This document shows positions 45,520 through 54,401 of a stretch of 64,000 nt of DNA, one piece after another. The notes beneath the pieces are model-generated. The model was not told where the DNA came from, ran no database searches, and was given only the letters and a program-made list of their open reading frames with translations. Origin of the DNA: Phormidium tenue FACHB-886 (GTDB lineage Bacteria > Cyanobacteriota > Cyanobacteriia > Elainellales > Elainellaceae); assembly GCF_014764505.1 (NCBI RefSeq), contig NZ_JACXWX010000002.1, positions 62,001 to 126,000 on the forward strand, read 5' to 3'. The translations under genes and the position numbers were made by a program. Position 1 is the stretch's first letter. Every line of letters starts with the position of its first letter.

Positions 45520-45570
45520 AGGAAAATAGGGGCGAACTCTCGCCCAATACAGGATTATGAAGCAGGCTGC

Positions 45571-46038
45571 TTAGTTTGCTTCGCTCGGAAGCGGCAAAAT
45601 AGGTGTTTCCTTAACAGTTGAGAGAGCGATCGTGGTGCGGGTCTTCAAAACGCCTGGAATGCCCTTAAGTTCTTCACTAATCAAAATCTCTAAGGCTTGA
45701 GTCGTTTGGCAGCGCACCTTTAGCCAGTAGTCATCTTCGCCTGTAATGTGATGACACTCCTGGATCTCTGGCAAATCCTGGACGAGCTGTAGAAAAGCAG
45801 CCCGATGGCGGGGATGTTCTAGCGTCACGGCAATAAAAGCAGTCAGATGACAACCGATCGCTGCCGGATCAACCAGTGCGGCAAAGCCTTTGATCACCTG
45901 TCGGTCTTGGAGACGACGAACGCGATCGCTGGCGGCAGGCGTTGAGAGATCGAGCCGACTGGCTAATTCTGACCAGGTGATTCGTCCTTCGCTCATCAAA
46001 TGCTGAAGAACTTTAGAATCTATCTCATCAAGGCTCAT
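45571..46038 (-). CDS. Lrp/AsnC family transcriptional regulator
   Basis: 155 residues. An N-terminal helix-turn-helix (about 7-50; GRITWSELASRLDLSTPAASDRVRRL is its core region) is followed by a C-terminal RAM domain, with HHITGEDDYWLKVRC as its ligand-binding turn. Lrp-family proteins sense amino acids and often control adjacent exporter genes. The position just upstream of the LysE gene supports that here. The upstream region 46039-46125 is AT-rich, as expected for an Lrp target. Confidence 0.94.
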   Translation of the reverse strand: MSLDEIDSKVLQHLMSEGRITWSELASRLDLSTPAASDRVRRLQDRQVIKGFAALVDPAAIGCHLTAFIAVTLEHPRHRAAFLQLVQDLPEIQECHHITGEDDYWLKVRCQTTQALEILISEELKGIPGVLKTRTTIALSTVKETPILPLPSEAN

Positions 46039-46167
46039 AATCTTAATTAAATAAGTTAAAAACTAGATTATCCTTAAAATTTTAGATTTTCAAGTGGTTT
46101 GCTTTAGAATAGTTAGAAGAAGCAATTGTCTCAATTGCTTAATCACCCCTGCCTATTTCACAGCCCC

Positions 46168-47727
46168 ATGGTTCGCATCAAAGCACCGGAACTCCCCTCC
46201 ACCTATCCCTGGCTAAACAGCGAACCGCTCTCGCTGCAAGCCCTTAGAGGGCGTATTGTCCTGCTTGATTTCTGGACATACTGCTGCATCAACTGCCTGC
46301 ATATTTTGCCCGATCTACACTATCTGGAGCAGAAGTACATAGACAGCCTCACGGTGATCGGTGTTCATTCTGGTAAATTTGACCATGAGCAAAATGTCGA
46401 GGCAATTCGGCAGGCGATTCTGCGCTATGACATTGAGCATCCGATCGTGGTCGATCGCAACTTCCAAATCTGGCAGCAGTATGTGGTTCGGGCATATCCC
46501 ACGCTGGTCGTCATTGATCCACAAGGCTACATTGTGGGGCAGGTGTCCGGCGAAGGGCATCGAGACCGCTTAGATGAACTAATCGGCAAACTGATTCAAG
46601 ACCATCAGGCAAAAGGCACGATCGATTTTCAGGCGCTTAGCCACATTCTGGAGAAGCAACGCCAACCGATCGAGAGTCCGCTTGCTTTTCCGGGCAAAGT
46701 GCTGGCAGATAGCGATTGTCTTTACGTTGCCGATTCTGGGCATCATCGCATTGTTATTGCTGACCACAGCGGCAACGTAAAGCAGATCATCGGTACTGGA
46801 ACGGCTGGCTATCAAGACGGCAGCTTTGCAGAAGCGCAATTTTCTGCCCCGCAAGGGCTAGCACTCGATCCCCAAACCCAATCGCTCTATATCGCAGATA
46901 CCGATAATCACACAATTCGCTGCGCCGATCTACAGCAGCAAACCGTGAAGACGATCGCCGGAACCGGGCAGCAAAACCGCCAGCTGCGTCCTCAGCATGG
47001 GGCATTGCAAACTCCGCTCAATTCACCCTGGGATCTGGTGCTAGTCGATCGGGTTTTGTTTGTGGCAATGGCGGGTTCTCACCAAATTTGGGCGATCGAT
47101 CTGCAAGCAGGCGAACTGAAAACCTATGCGGGCACAGGGGCTGAAGCCTGCGTGGATGGTGACATCGACCAAGCCGCCTTTGCCCAACCCAGCAGTATTG
47201 CCACCAATGGACAGGAGCTGTTTGTGGCAGACAGCGAAGGCAGCACCATAAGGGCAGTTAGCCTAGCGGCCTCGCCTACAGTGCGGTCGGTTTGCGGCAG
47301 TGGCGATCTATATGGGTTTGGCGATCGAGACGGACAAGGTGAAGCGGTACGGCTGCAGCACTGCTTGGGCGTGGCGATGGCAACAGCTGAGTCAATATCC
47401 GACGCAATACCTAGAGCAACATCTGAGGCAATACCTAGAGCAACATCTGGGAACTACCTCTGGATTGCCGACACCTACAACCACAAAATCAAACGAGTGC
47501 AGGTGGAGTCGGGCAGGTGTGAGACTGTATTAGGCGGGCTGCCCGGTCTGCAAGACGGACGACAGGCACAATTTAATGAACCCGCAGGGCTGAGCGCAAT
47601 CGGCTCGCAGCTTTATGTTGCTGACACAAATAATCATGCAATTCGGCGGGTTGATCTGAAAACGCTGGAGGTGGAGACGATCGCCTTTCCAAAACTTTGT
47701 GCGCCAGATTTGTGCTTTCCCCTATAG
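46168..47727 (+). CDS. thioredoxin-like/NHL-repeat protein (NHLRC2-like)
   Basis: 519 residues from the ATG at 46168, chosen because family members begin MVRIKAPEL; the frame extends to a TTG at 46126. A thioredoxin-like domain (about 1-150) has TYCCINCLH as the redox-site region, close to the family's CCINC. A six-bladed NHL beta-propeller follows (YVADSGHHRIV, YIADTDNHTIR, WIADTYNHKIK, YVADTNNHAIR). Late in the propeller an in-frame duplication of an 8-residue unit (AIPRATSE) interrupts one blade. Function in bacteria is unclear. Confidence 0.92.
   Translation: MVRIKAPELPSTYPWLNSEPLSLQALRGRIVLLDFWTYCCINCLHILPDLHYLEQKYIDSLTVIGVHSGKFDHEQNVEAIRQAILRYDIEHPIVVDRNFQIWQQYVVRAYPTLVVIDPQGYIVGQVSGEGHRDRLDELIGKLIQDHQAKGTIDFQALSHILEKQRQPIESPLAFPGKVLADSDCLYVADSGHHRIVIADHSGNVKQIIGTGTAGYQDGSFAEAQFSAPQGLALDPQTQSLYIADTDNHTIRCADLQQQTVKTIAGTGQQNRQLRPQHGALQTPLNSPWDLVLVDRVLFVAMAGSHQIWAIDLQAGELKTYAGTGAEACVDGDIDQAAFAQPSSIATNGQELFVADSEGSTIRAVSLAASPTVRSVCGSGDLYGFGDRDGQGEAVRLQHCLGVAMATAESISDAIPRATSEAIPRATSGNYLWIADTYNHKIKRVQVESGRCETVLGGLPGLQDGRQAQFNEPAGLSAIGSQLYVADTNNHAIRRVDLKTLEVETIAFPKLCAPDLCFPL
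47404..47449 (+). repeat. in-gene tandem repeat, 24-base period
   Basis: A 22-base unit, starting GCAATACCTAGAGCAACAT, occurs at 47404-47425 and 47428-47449, with a 24-base period that keeps the reading frame. It encodes two copies of an 8-residue unit inside the NHL propeller of the NHLRC2-like protein. A degenerate third copy precedes it. Confidence 0.8.
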
Positions 47728-47846
47728 CGTTCGCTATATACGGCGCTATGCGCCTAGATCGAGAAGCTTGTTGAGCTTTGTCCTGACAGGCGAGTGTGGT
47801 GCTATATGCTGCGGCTTTGCTTCCATCCGCGAGTCTCACATCTCCC

Positions 47847-47876
47847 AAAAAAGCGGCAAGGCTCTGCCCTGCCGCT
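47847..47876 (-). terminator. intrinsic terminator of the rhomboid gene
   Basis: On the minus strand a 10-bp stem (47876-47867 with 47861-47852; one G-U pair), loop CAGAG, is followed by a T-run (47852-47847). It lies 26 bases after the rhomboid stop. Confidence 0.82.
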
Positions 47877-47901
47877 CTGCTGCAACTTTAGAATTCGAAT
47901 T

Positions 47902-48624
47902 CTAGAAGGGCAGTCCTCGGTTTGCTGTGCTTGGTCGCGCCTTGGAATCCGAGAAGATACCGAATAACGGCCCCAAAATTGCCCCAAACGCAAAGCCGCC
48001 TGCATGGGCCCAGTAAGCGATTCCGCCGTTTTCCATACCGATATTGGTTGTCATCCCCAGGCTGGCTACGCCGTAAAACGCCTGCTGCACAAACCAAATG
48101 CCCAGAAACAAGAGCGCCGGAATCCGGATTGGAAAGAAGGAAATCAGTGTCAGGATGCTGGCTCTAGGGAATCGGATGATATATGCTCCCATCACACCCG
48201 CGATCGCTCCACTTGCACCCAGCGAAGGAACCGACGAACCCTGAGCAAAAAACCACTGTGCTAGCCCTGCCAAAATCCCGCATAGCAGGTAAAAGATCAA
48301 AAATTTGACGTGCCCCAGCTTATCTTCTACGTTGTTACCAAAAATCCATAGATACAGCATGTTGCCTAGCAGGTGCAGCCAGCCCCCGTGCAGGAACTGT
48401 GAGGTAATCAGCGTAGACCATTCCGGTAGTCCTTGCGGGATCGCCTGCCCTTGAAAGCTAGCGGTCAGCTCTGCAGGCACAACGGCAGCTATATGAAAAA
48501 ACTGATCTAACTGGGCAGGCGGCAAACTCAGCTCATAGATAAAGCAGAGAATGTTGATAATAATTAGACCGACCGTAACGTAAGGTCTTGTATAGGTAGG
48601 GTTTTCGTCGCTGATGGGAAACAC
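47902..48624 (-). CDS. rhomboid family intramembrane serine protease
   Basis: 240 residues from the GTG at 48624, chosen because rhomboids of this group begin with PISDENPT; the frame continues upstream to 48777, but that part has no family resemblance. Six hydrophobic helices are evident. The catalytic dyad is Ser138 in LGASGAIAGVMGAY and His207 in AYWAHAGGFAFGA. HGGWLHLLGNMLYLWIFG is the conserved L1/TM2 region. It cleaves membrane proteins within the lipid bilayer; the substrate is unknown. A 16-bp perfect palindrome overlaps its stop codon. Confidence 0.92.
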   Translation of the reverse strand: MFPISDENPTYTRPYVTVGLIIINILCFIYELSLPPAQLDQFFHIAAVVPAELTASFQGQAIPQGLPEWSTLITSQFLHGGWLHLLGNMLYLWIFGNNVEDKLGHVKFLIFYLLCGILAGLAQWFFAQGSSVPSLGASGAIAGVMGAYIIRFPRASILTLISFFPIRIPALLFLGIWFVQQAFYGVASLGMTTNIGMENGGIAYWAHAGGFAFGAILGPLFGIFSDSKARPSTANRGLPF

Positions 48625-48833
48625 AGGTTCGCTTAGGGCTAAAAGTACACAAAAGGATCGTAAAGGCAAGGTATCTGATTTGAAACAGGCGATGCGTCTA
48701 ACCAGGGAAAGGTTTTGTTCGAAAAAAGCAAATAGCAATCTCAAACGGATTGTGAGAGGTGAAGCAGCCTGTACCACTCATAGCCTATCTCACCCTTTAT
48801 TTACAGGGCTTTGCGCGGAAACAGAACCGAACT

Positions 48834-48933
48834 ATGGCGCTACATGCTTAGATTGAAATCAGTTTTGTGTAAAAGTCGCGCATAGGGGCGCTTTTATACA
48901 AAAATTTGCCTTGACGTATGCGCGTAGCGCTAT
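48834..48933. repeat. composite inverted-repeat element, copy B
   Basis: Outer arms ATGGCGCTACATGC (48834-48847) and GCGCGTAGCGCTAT (48920-48933) pair with 11 of 14 positions. An inner stem, TTTTGTGTAAAAG (48863-48875) with CTTTTATACAAAA (48891-48903), pairs with one mismatch. The inner stem and the GCTACATGC segment are shared with copy A at 29754, so the two are related. Confidence 0.72.
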
Positions 48934-49026
48934 TGTTTTGCAAACCGCATCGTGTGGTTTTCAAAAAATAATTTGGAGTCTATTCAAGTGAAAACTGCTC
49001 TAAGACTGCTATAGCTGGGTGAGATC

Positions 49027-49485
49027 ATGCGGGTTGTGATTCAAAGGGTCAGAGCTTCTTCGGTAACGATCGACGGCACCCTCGTTGGCAGCATTGGACG
49101 AGGGCTAAATTTGCTGGTTGGGATCGCTGAAACAGACACCGAAGCAGAGCTAGAGTGGATGGCAAAAAAATGCTTGGAGCTGCGCTTATTTTCAGGCGAA
49201 ACGGGGGATAGATTCGATCGATCGGTTCAAGACATTCAAGGTGAGCTGCTGGTGATTAGCCAATTCACCCTTTATGGCGACTGTCGCAAAGGTCGTCGTC
49301 CCTCGTTCGATCGGGCAGCGGCTCCGGCAAGCGCAGAAGCCCGCTATGACCAGTTTGTTGTAAAGCTGCGCCAGAGCGGACTGAAAGTGGAAACAGGGCG
49401 ATTTGGGGCAATGATGCAGGTGGCGATTGAAAATGACGGTCCCGTTACTCTCCTGCTGGAACGCGATGCTATCGAAAGAGAGTAA
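49027..49485 (+). CDS. dtd: D-aminoacyl-tRNA deacylase
   Basis: 152 residues. [17 protein letters not shown] is the family start. The catalytic region [17 protein letters not shown] and the C-terminal [10 protein letters not shown] motif are typical of the DTD family. It removes D-amino acids mischarged onto tRNA. The length and motifs are normal. Confidence 0.95.
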   Translation: MRVVIQRVRASSVTIDGTLVGSIGRGLNLLVGIAETDTEAELEWMAKKCLELRLFSGETGDRFDRSVQDIQGELLVISQFTLYGDCRKGRRPSFDRAAAPASAEARYDQFVVKLRQSGLKVETGRFGAMMQVAIENDGPVTLLLERDAIERE

Positions 49486-49735
49486 GCCACAAGCACAAAT
49501 TAAGGAGAGCGAGTTAATTTACATCTATTACAAAACGTTAAGCTTTTACAAACTATTCAGAATTGGCTGAAGCCTTTTAGCGTCAATATCTATAGATAGA
49601 TTTATCTATCCTCTCCCCTGGATCATTGCCATAAATATTTCTGATAGTCTAAACTTCCAGAACGATTGACGACTTATACAAACTGTTGCTAACGTAAATT
49701 AACGTTTCGTATCGCTCCGCAAAAAGTAAAGATTT

Positions 49736-50512
49736 ATGGCAAAATGTGCCGCTTCAGAGTTCGCTACCGCCAGCCCGCTCTCGCCGCAAGCTTTAAAACA
49801 TCTCACTCTGTTTTGTGATTTTGACGGACCGATCGTAGATGTGTCCGATCGCTACTATCACACCTACCGGCTGGGGCTAACAGAAACTCAAGCAGCACAT
49901 CCAGACCTCCGGCTTAGTCCCTTAACAAAGCAGCAGTTCTGGCAAATGAAGCAGGAGCGGATGCCCGATGCAGAAATTGCCTTGCGTTCTGGACTGCAGG
50001 GAGAGCAGATCGATCGCTTCTTGCAGCGGGTAGTGCAAATCGTCAATCAGCCCGCGCTGCTCCAGCAAGATCAGCTCCAGCCCGGTGTGAAGTGGGCGCT
50101 GGCGCTGCTCCATGCTCAAGGGGTGCGCTTGGTGTTAGTGACCTTGCGCTGTCAGGCTCAAGCCACTCAGATTTTGCAAGATCATGGACTGGTGCATTTG
50201 TTTAGCCAAATCTGGGGCAGCGTCAGCGAAAGCATCGCCTATAGCAATCTGGCAGAACACAAGACTGAGCTACTGCGGCAGGCGATCGCCATGCAGCAGA
50301 ACAGCTCCGCCTCTTATGCCACGTTCCCTGATTCTGCCTGGATGATTGGAGACACTGAAGCAGACGTGCTGGCCGGACAAGCAATGGATGTGCCGACGAT
50401 CGCTCTTACCTGCGGTATCCGTAGCCAAACCTATCTGCAAAAGTTTGAACCCACCCGCATTCACAGCGATCTACTGTCTGCAGCACACTATTTAGTTAGA
50501 CACACTATTTAG
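49736..50512 (+). CDS. HAD family hydrolase
   Basis: 258 residues. Motif I is FCDFDGPIVDVSD (nucleophile Asp), motif II VLVTLRC, the lysine in LAEHKTELL, and motif IV WMIGDTEADVLAG with the paired acidic residues. A helical cap domain lies between motifs I and II. The substrate is probably a phosphorylated small molecule; phosphoglycolate is possible but not indicated. It is a standalone gene, convergent with mreD. Confidence 0.85.
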   Translation: MAKCAASEFATASPLSPQALKHLTLFCDFDGPIVDVSDRYYHTYRLGLTETQAAHPDLRLSPLTKQQFWQMKQERMPDAEIALRSGLQGEQIDRFLQRVVQIVNQPALLQQDQLQPGVKWALALLHAQGVRLVLVTLRCQAQATQILQDHGLVHLFSQIWGSVSESIAYSNLAEHKTELLRQAIAMQQNSSASYATFPDSAWMIGDTEADVLAGQAMDVPTIALTCGIRSQTYLQKFEPTRIHSDLLSAAHYLVRHTI

Positions 50513-50544
50513 TCAAACCCATTCCGACGCTGCGCTGAGGCTCT

Positions 50545-51111
50545 CTATGCCTGCGGCTGTTCCAAATCCTGCATCCACTCCCACCAGCGGTTGAGCGGAA
50601 AATAAACAACGGGTGCCCAGAGGCTGCTGAGAATTGCTGAACTCAGTGCTACCTGCTGATGATAGAGCCAGATTTCAGATAGCGATCGCCCGCCTGCTTC
50701 TACTAAACGTTGCAGGGTAAACTGCAGGGCAATAATCGTCTCTGTCACAACTGCCATGCCAAATACAATCAGCGCAATGGAGATGAAATCCTCCTTGATG
50801 TAGCGCTGCTTTTGGATACGGGCAGTCAGCACTCCCACGACCGCCAAGCTGAGCGCATGAGTTGGGTTAGGGGAAGTCATGCCATCTTGAATAAAGCCGA
50901 GGGCAAGTCCGGCGATTGCGCCCTGCAGCATCGTCCGCTTGACGCTCCACGCCACAACCCAAATGACAAACCAGTTGGGAGCAACGGACAGCAGCTCCAT
51001 TCCGGGCAGGCGAGCCGGCAAAATCAGCGCACAAAGCAAAACAGAGCCAGCCGTAACTCCCCAGCTGACCAAACGACGAACATTAGGATTTAAATCAGCC
51101 AGATCAATCAA
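50545..51111 (-). CDS. mreD: rod-shape-determining protein MreD
   Basis: 188 residues with a TTG start overlapping the mreC stop by three bases, a sign of translational coupling. Five to six hydrophobic helices are visible, with the MreD-typical GLALGFIQDGMTSPNPTHAL segment. MreD works with MreC in the elongasome that directs peptidoglycan synthesis. Third gene of mreBCD. Confidence 0.93.
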   Translation of the reverse strand: MIDLADLNPNVRRLVSWGVTAGSVLLCALILPARLPGMELLSVAPNWFVIWVVAWSVKRTMLQGAIAGLALGFIQDGMTSPNPTHALSLAVVGVLTARIQKQRYIKEDFISIALIVFGMAVVTETIIALQFTLQRLVEAGGRSLSEIWLYHQQVALSSAILSSLWAPVVYFPLNRWWEWMQDLEQPQA

Positions 51112-51941
51112 TTTTCTCCACTCCCGGCTGGACTGGCAGAAGGCTGAGCCGCTGGCGATTGGGGATCGGTATCCGGGCTGAGGGTGTCAGGTTCTTCAAC
51201 CGCTCTAGGGTTGTTATAAACGATGACCCACTCTAGATGGCTAATTGGGGCAGAAAGTTCGATTACCGCTTCGGGGGCAGGGCTTTTATTGAGATTGACC
51301 GACTCCACCACACCCACTGGCAACCCCGGTGGAAATAGCTTGCTATAAGTTGAAGTTGCTACCACATCACCAGGGCGCACATCTGGGACTTTGTCGAAGA
51401 ATTCCATGATGACCCGATTTGCTGCCTGCCCGCGAATATAGCCCATGTAGCGCGATCGGCTAATTGTCACCCCAACCTGACTCGTTGGGTCGCTGATCAA
51501 CAGCACTCGGCTGCTGTGAGCAGTGGTCTGGGTGACGCGTCCTACAATCCCACCATTACCAGCCGCGATCGCCCCTACCTGAATCCCATCTCGCTGCCCT
51601 CGTCCTAAAATCACCTGCTGCCACCAGTGATCTGCGCTCCGCCCAACTACAGGTGCCGCAATGCCCTCTCCAGGACGCTTTTCGGTGTAGCCCAACAGCT
51701 CCTGGAGCTGCTGATTTTGGCTTTCTAGCTCGGTGAGTCGCTGCTCTAGCTGACGAACGCGGGGCGTGTCTGCTTGTTCTGCGGGAGCGGGTGTACCTGC
51801 AAAGGGGCGTGTTAGCAGTTGGTAAACTTCAAAGACGGCAGCTCCCTGAGTCTGTCGAATTGTCCAGGCTGCACCGAGAGCTAAGCCAATCAGCCCAATC
51901 CGAATCCCGTTGCGATCCCACCATCGTCGTAATGTGTACAT
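51108..51941 (-). CDS. mreC: rod-shape-determining protein MreC
   Basis: 277 residues. One N-terminal membrane helix (about 10-28), a coiled coil (about 55-85, VRQLEQRLTELESQNQQLQE), and the periplasmic beta domain with APVVGRSADHWWQQVILGRG and GGIVGRVTQTTAHSSRVLLI. The C-terminus is Pro/Ser/Ala-rich. MreC bridges MreB and the periplasmic wall machinery. Second gene of the mreBCD unit, 145 bases after mreB. Confidence 0.95.
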   Translation of the reverse strand: MYTLRRWWDRNGIRIGLIGLALGAAWTIRQTQGAAVFEVYQLLTRPFAGTPAPAEQADTPRVRQLEQRLTELESQNQQLQELLGYTEKRPGEGIAAPVVGRSADHWWQQVILGRGQRDGIQVGAIAAGNGGIVGRVTQTTAHSSRVLLISDPTSQVGVTISRSRYMGYIRGQAANRVIMEFFDKVPDVRPGDVVATSTYSKLFPPGLPVGVVESVNLNKSPAPEAVIELSAPISHLEWVIVYNNPRAVEEPDTLSPDTDPQSPAAQPSASPAGSGEN

Positions 51942-52086
51942 TCAAACCCAAAAAATCTGCCTCACTAAACAGCGTAAACCAGCCATTGCGACATCCACTA
52001 TCGAGTCAGCAGCAGGCAGACTCAACTTTCAGGCTTAACGATCGCCGTGTAGCCGCAACTTCACCTACAGCAACTGCTTGCAGTAC

Positions 52087-53124
52087 CTATCGAGACCGAC
52101 CGCTAAACACCCGCTCTAGCTGCTTAAAGTTCTCCAGCACGCGCCCGGTCCCCAGCACTACGCAGCTAAGCGGATCGGCGGCTACATGCACCACTATTCC
52201 GGTTTCATGGCTGATTAGCGTATCTAGACCGCGCAGCAGTGCGCCGCCACCCGCTAGCATAATGCCGCGATCGATGATATCAGCAGCCAGCTCAGGTGGA
52301 GTACGTTCCAGCGTCCGCTTCACCGCCTCAATGATCACCGCCAGCGGCTCAGACATTGCCTCCCGAATTTCAGGTCCTTTGACGGTGACTGTACGCGGTA
52401 GCCCTGACAGCAGGTGCAAACCCCGCACATCCATTATGCAGTCTGGATCGTCGTTCATCGGGTAGGCAGAGCCGATCATGATTTTGATTTCTTCAGCGGT
52501 GCGTTCCCCAATCACCAGGTTGTGCACCTTTTTCATGTAGTTGAGAATTGCTTCACTGAGTTCGTCTCCGGCAACGCGCACTGATTCGCTCAGTACGGTG
52601 CCCTGTAGGCTCAGCACCGCAACTTCAGTTGTGCCACCACCGATGTCAATAATCATGTTGCCAGTAGGTTCTGCAACCGGTAAGCCCGCACCGATCGCCG
52701 CTGCCACAGGTTCATCAATCAGATAGACATCGCGTGCACCTGCTTGGGAAGCTGCTTCCATTACCGCCCGACGCTCTACGCCCGTCACCCCGCTAGGAAT
52801 ACCAATCACAATTCGGGGGGAAACGAGCGTCCGCCCTTCATTGACGCGGCGGATGAAGTGTTTCAGCATCAGCTCAGCCGTATCAAAATCAGCAATTACA
52901 CCATCTCGTAAAGGACGCAACGCAATGACGTTGCCGGGAGTTCGTCCTAGCATTTTTTTAGCATCTTCGCCAACCGCAAGGGGTAGCTTGTCCTCCTGAT
53001 CGATTGCAACTACAGAAGGCTCCTGCAGCACAATACCTTTGCCAGACACATAAACCAGCGTGTTAGCAGTACCGAGGTCGATACCCATGTCACGCGAGAG
53101 TGATAAGCGATTAAAGAAACCCAC
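52087..53124 (-). CDS. mreB: rod-shape-determining protein MreB
   Basis: 345 residues with a GTG start. The actin-like ATPase motifs are present: DLGTANTLVYV at the phosphate-1 site, LIDEPVAAAIG at connect 1, NMIIDIGGGTTEVAVLSL at phosphate 2 and MLAGGGALLRGLD at the adenosine motif. MreB filaments guide lateral cell-wall synthesis. First gene of mreBCD. The 805-base region to ssb contains its promoter. Confidence 0.98.
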   Translation of the reverse strand: MGFFNRLSLSRDMGIDLGTANTLVYVSGKGIVLQEPSVVAIDQEDKLPLAVGEDAKKMLGRTPGNVIALRPLRDGVIADFDTAELMLKHFIRRVNEGRTLVSPRIVIGIPSGVTGVERRAVMEAASQAGARDVYLIDEPVAAAIGAGLPVAEPTGNMIIDIGGGTTEVAVLSLQGTVLSESVRVAGDELSEAILNYMKKVHNLVIGERTAEEIKIMIGSAYPMNDDPDCIMDVRGLHLLSGLPRTVTVKGPEIREAMSEPLAVIIEAVKRTLERTPPELAADIIDRGIMLAGGGALLRGLDTLISHETGIVVHVAADPLSCVVLGTGRVLENFKQLERVFSGRSR

Positions 53125-53827
53125 TAGCTTCCTAAGCTCCCAAAAATCTGATGGCTTGAACCGGAGATCACCCGATGGCGAACGAGATGAAACACATGGT
53201 GGATTCTATTATGTTTTCAACATAGAGTCCAGACTGTTGTCAAAACTATGATTTTGCAGCTTTGAAGCTACAAGTTTATAGTTCGATCACCATGCCTTGA
53301 GTACTTCATCCTAACAGTGAAGTGACGAATTTATAAAATTTAATTAAGAACTAAATTATTTGCCCTGCAGCTAGGTTCGTCTTTTAGCAAGATTAGATCT
53401 TTAGGTTCCATGTCAATAGCAAGTTTATCGATTGCACTGCGCTGCTTCAGTTAAGTTATTGTGAAGCGGGCAAGATTCAAAATGCCGTATTCCTGGTTAG
53501 CTAACCTTGATTGAACAAACATTCTGGAGATTTGCGCTACAGTTTTGATCGACCAGCCCGATCGCAGGTCTATTTTTCTTTGGGCTGCCCTCTAACCCCA
53601 ATCGGCATGATTGTAGAAAGATAGAATTTCAGCTTATAGAGGCGACGTTCCTGCGTCCAGATTTGTTCCTACATTTATAGCTGTAGCCAGGTAGCTCAGG
53701 GCAGTTTTGTAGGTGCGAGAAGCGCATCTATAAAATATCTGTCTTAATTGTCCTAGTGACGACTATGACTACAGAATTTGTCTGGAAGATTTGCAGCAGA
53801 TTCGCTAAAATAGCTAGAATCATAGTG

Positions 53828-53841
53828 CGTACGTTTGTACT
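53828..53841 (+). promoter_or_regulatory. candidate LexA (SOS) box upstream of ssb
   Basis: CGTACGTTTGTACT matches the published cyanobacterial LexA consensus RGTACNNNDGTWCB at every constrained position except the first (C for R). It lies about 90 bases upstream of the ssb start, where a promoter would be. SOS control of ssb is inferred. Confidence 0.6.
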
Positions 53842-53861
53842 AAATGCAGTTCTTGCAGCGC

Positions 53862-53908
53862 AGCTGAGCAAACAGTCTAAAGCTGAGCAAAACTAAAGCT
53901 GAGCAAAA
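53862..53908 (+). repeat. tandem AGCTGAGCAAA repeats in the ssb leader
   Basis: CTAAAGCTGAGCAAAA occurs twice in perfect tandem (53877-53892 and 53893-53908), and a third AGCTGAGCAAA is at 53862. The block ends 11 bases before the CTAGGAG ribosome site of ssb, so it is probably in the leader and could affect RNA folding or protein binding. Confidence 0.75.
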
Positions 53909-53929
53909 AAGCAACCCTCTAGGAGTTTT

Positions 53930-54295
53930 ATGAGCTTAAATGTTGTGACGCTAGTTGGTCGGGCGGGTCGTGATCCAGAGGTTAAATATTTCGAATCTGG
54001 CAGCGTTGTCTGTAATTTTACGCTCGCAGTGAATCGCCTCCGGAAAACAGATGAACCCGATTGGTTCAACTTAGAAATTTGGGGAAAGACCGCTGAAGTT
54101 GCCGCAAACTACGTTAAGAAAGGCAGTTTGGTTGGGATTACAGGTGCTCTTAAACTTGAGCATTGGCAAGACCGCTCTACAGGCGCCAATCGATCGAAAC
54201 CTGTGATTCGAGTTGAGCGTCTAGAGCTGCTTGGCTCTAAGCGGGACAGCGAAGCGACGATGGGCGATGGCGGCTTTGGCGGCGACGAGTTCTAA
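53930..54295 (+). CDS. ssb: single-stranded DNA-binding protein
   Basis: 121 residues, starting MSLNVVTLVGRAGRDPEVKY, with a CTAGGAG site 5 bases before the ATG. The OB-fold motifs VVCNFTLAVNR, WFNLEIWGKTAEVAANYVKKG and GALKLEHW are clear. It is shorter than typical SSB (about 175 residues) and lacks a long disordered tail, but ends in acidic FGGDEF, the usual protein-interaction tip. Short SSBs of this type are common in cyanobacteria. Position between LexA-like control and mreB follows cyanobacterial synteny. Confidence 0.95.
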   Translation: MSLNVVTLVGRAGRDPEVKYFESGSVVCNFTLAVNRLRKTDEPDWFNLEIWGKTAEVAANYVKKGSLVGITGALKLEHWQDRSTGANRSKPVIRVERLELLGSKRDSEATMGDGGFGGDEF

Positions 54296-54305
54296 GGTGG
54301 TTTTT

Positions 54306-54380
54306 GCTGTGTGCTGTGCTGCACGGAGCACAGCACACAGCGCATGGCAGACCAGTACCTGACGGGATTGAAACTTGCTA
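54306..54380. repeat. hairpin repeat with conserved tail, copy D1
   Basis: Perfect 15-bp stem (54306-54320 and 54327-54341, loop GCACGG), then a tail starting CAGTACCTGACGGGATTG at 54353-54380. Copy D2 at 63103-63176 has the same order: a GCTGTGTGC stem, then a tail starting CAGTACCTCACGCGATTG; 24 of 28 tail positions match. The hairpin starts 11 bases after the ssb stop. Confidence 0.78.
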
Positions 54381-54401
54381 TAAGATGAGTCGCTGTAAGC
54401 G

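Larger units (their letters stand above)
53125..53929. other. divergent regulatory region between mreB and ssb
   Basis: About 800 bases with no convincing gene. The ssb side holds a LexA-box-like site (53828-53841) and tandem repeats (53862-53908). A GACGTTCCTGCGTCC-type motif at 53646 resembles the dispersed repeats seen near 16462 and 59260. I could not place the mreB promoter. Confidence 0.55.

Noticed and set aside
54361-54380. GGGATTGAAAC-like string resembling the 3' end of a cyanobacterial CRISPR repeat
   Set aside because: It occurs once here and once, diverged, at 63160, with no regularly spaced repeats or spacers and no cas genes nearby. It is better explained as the tail of the hairpin repeat.
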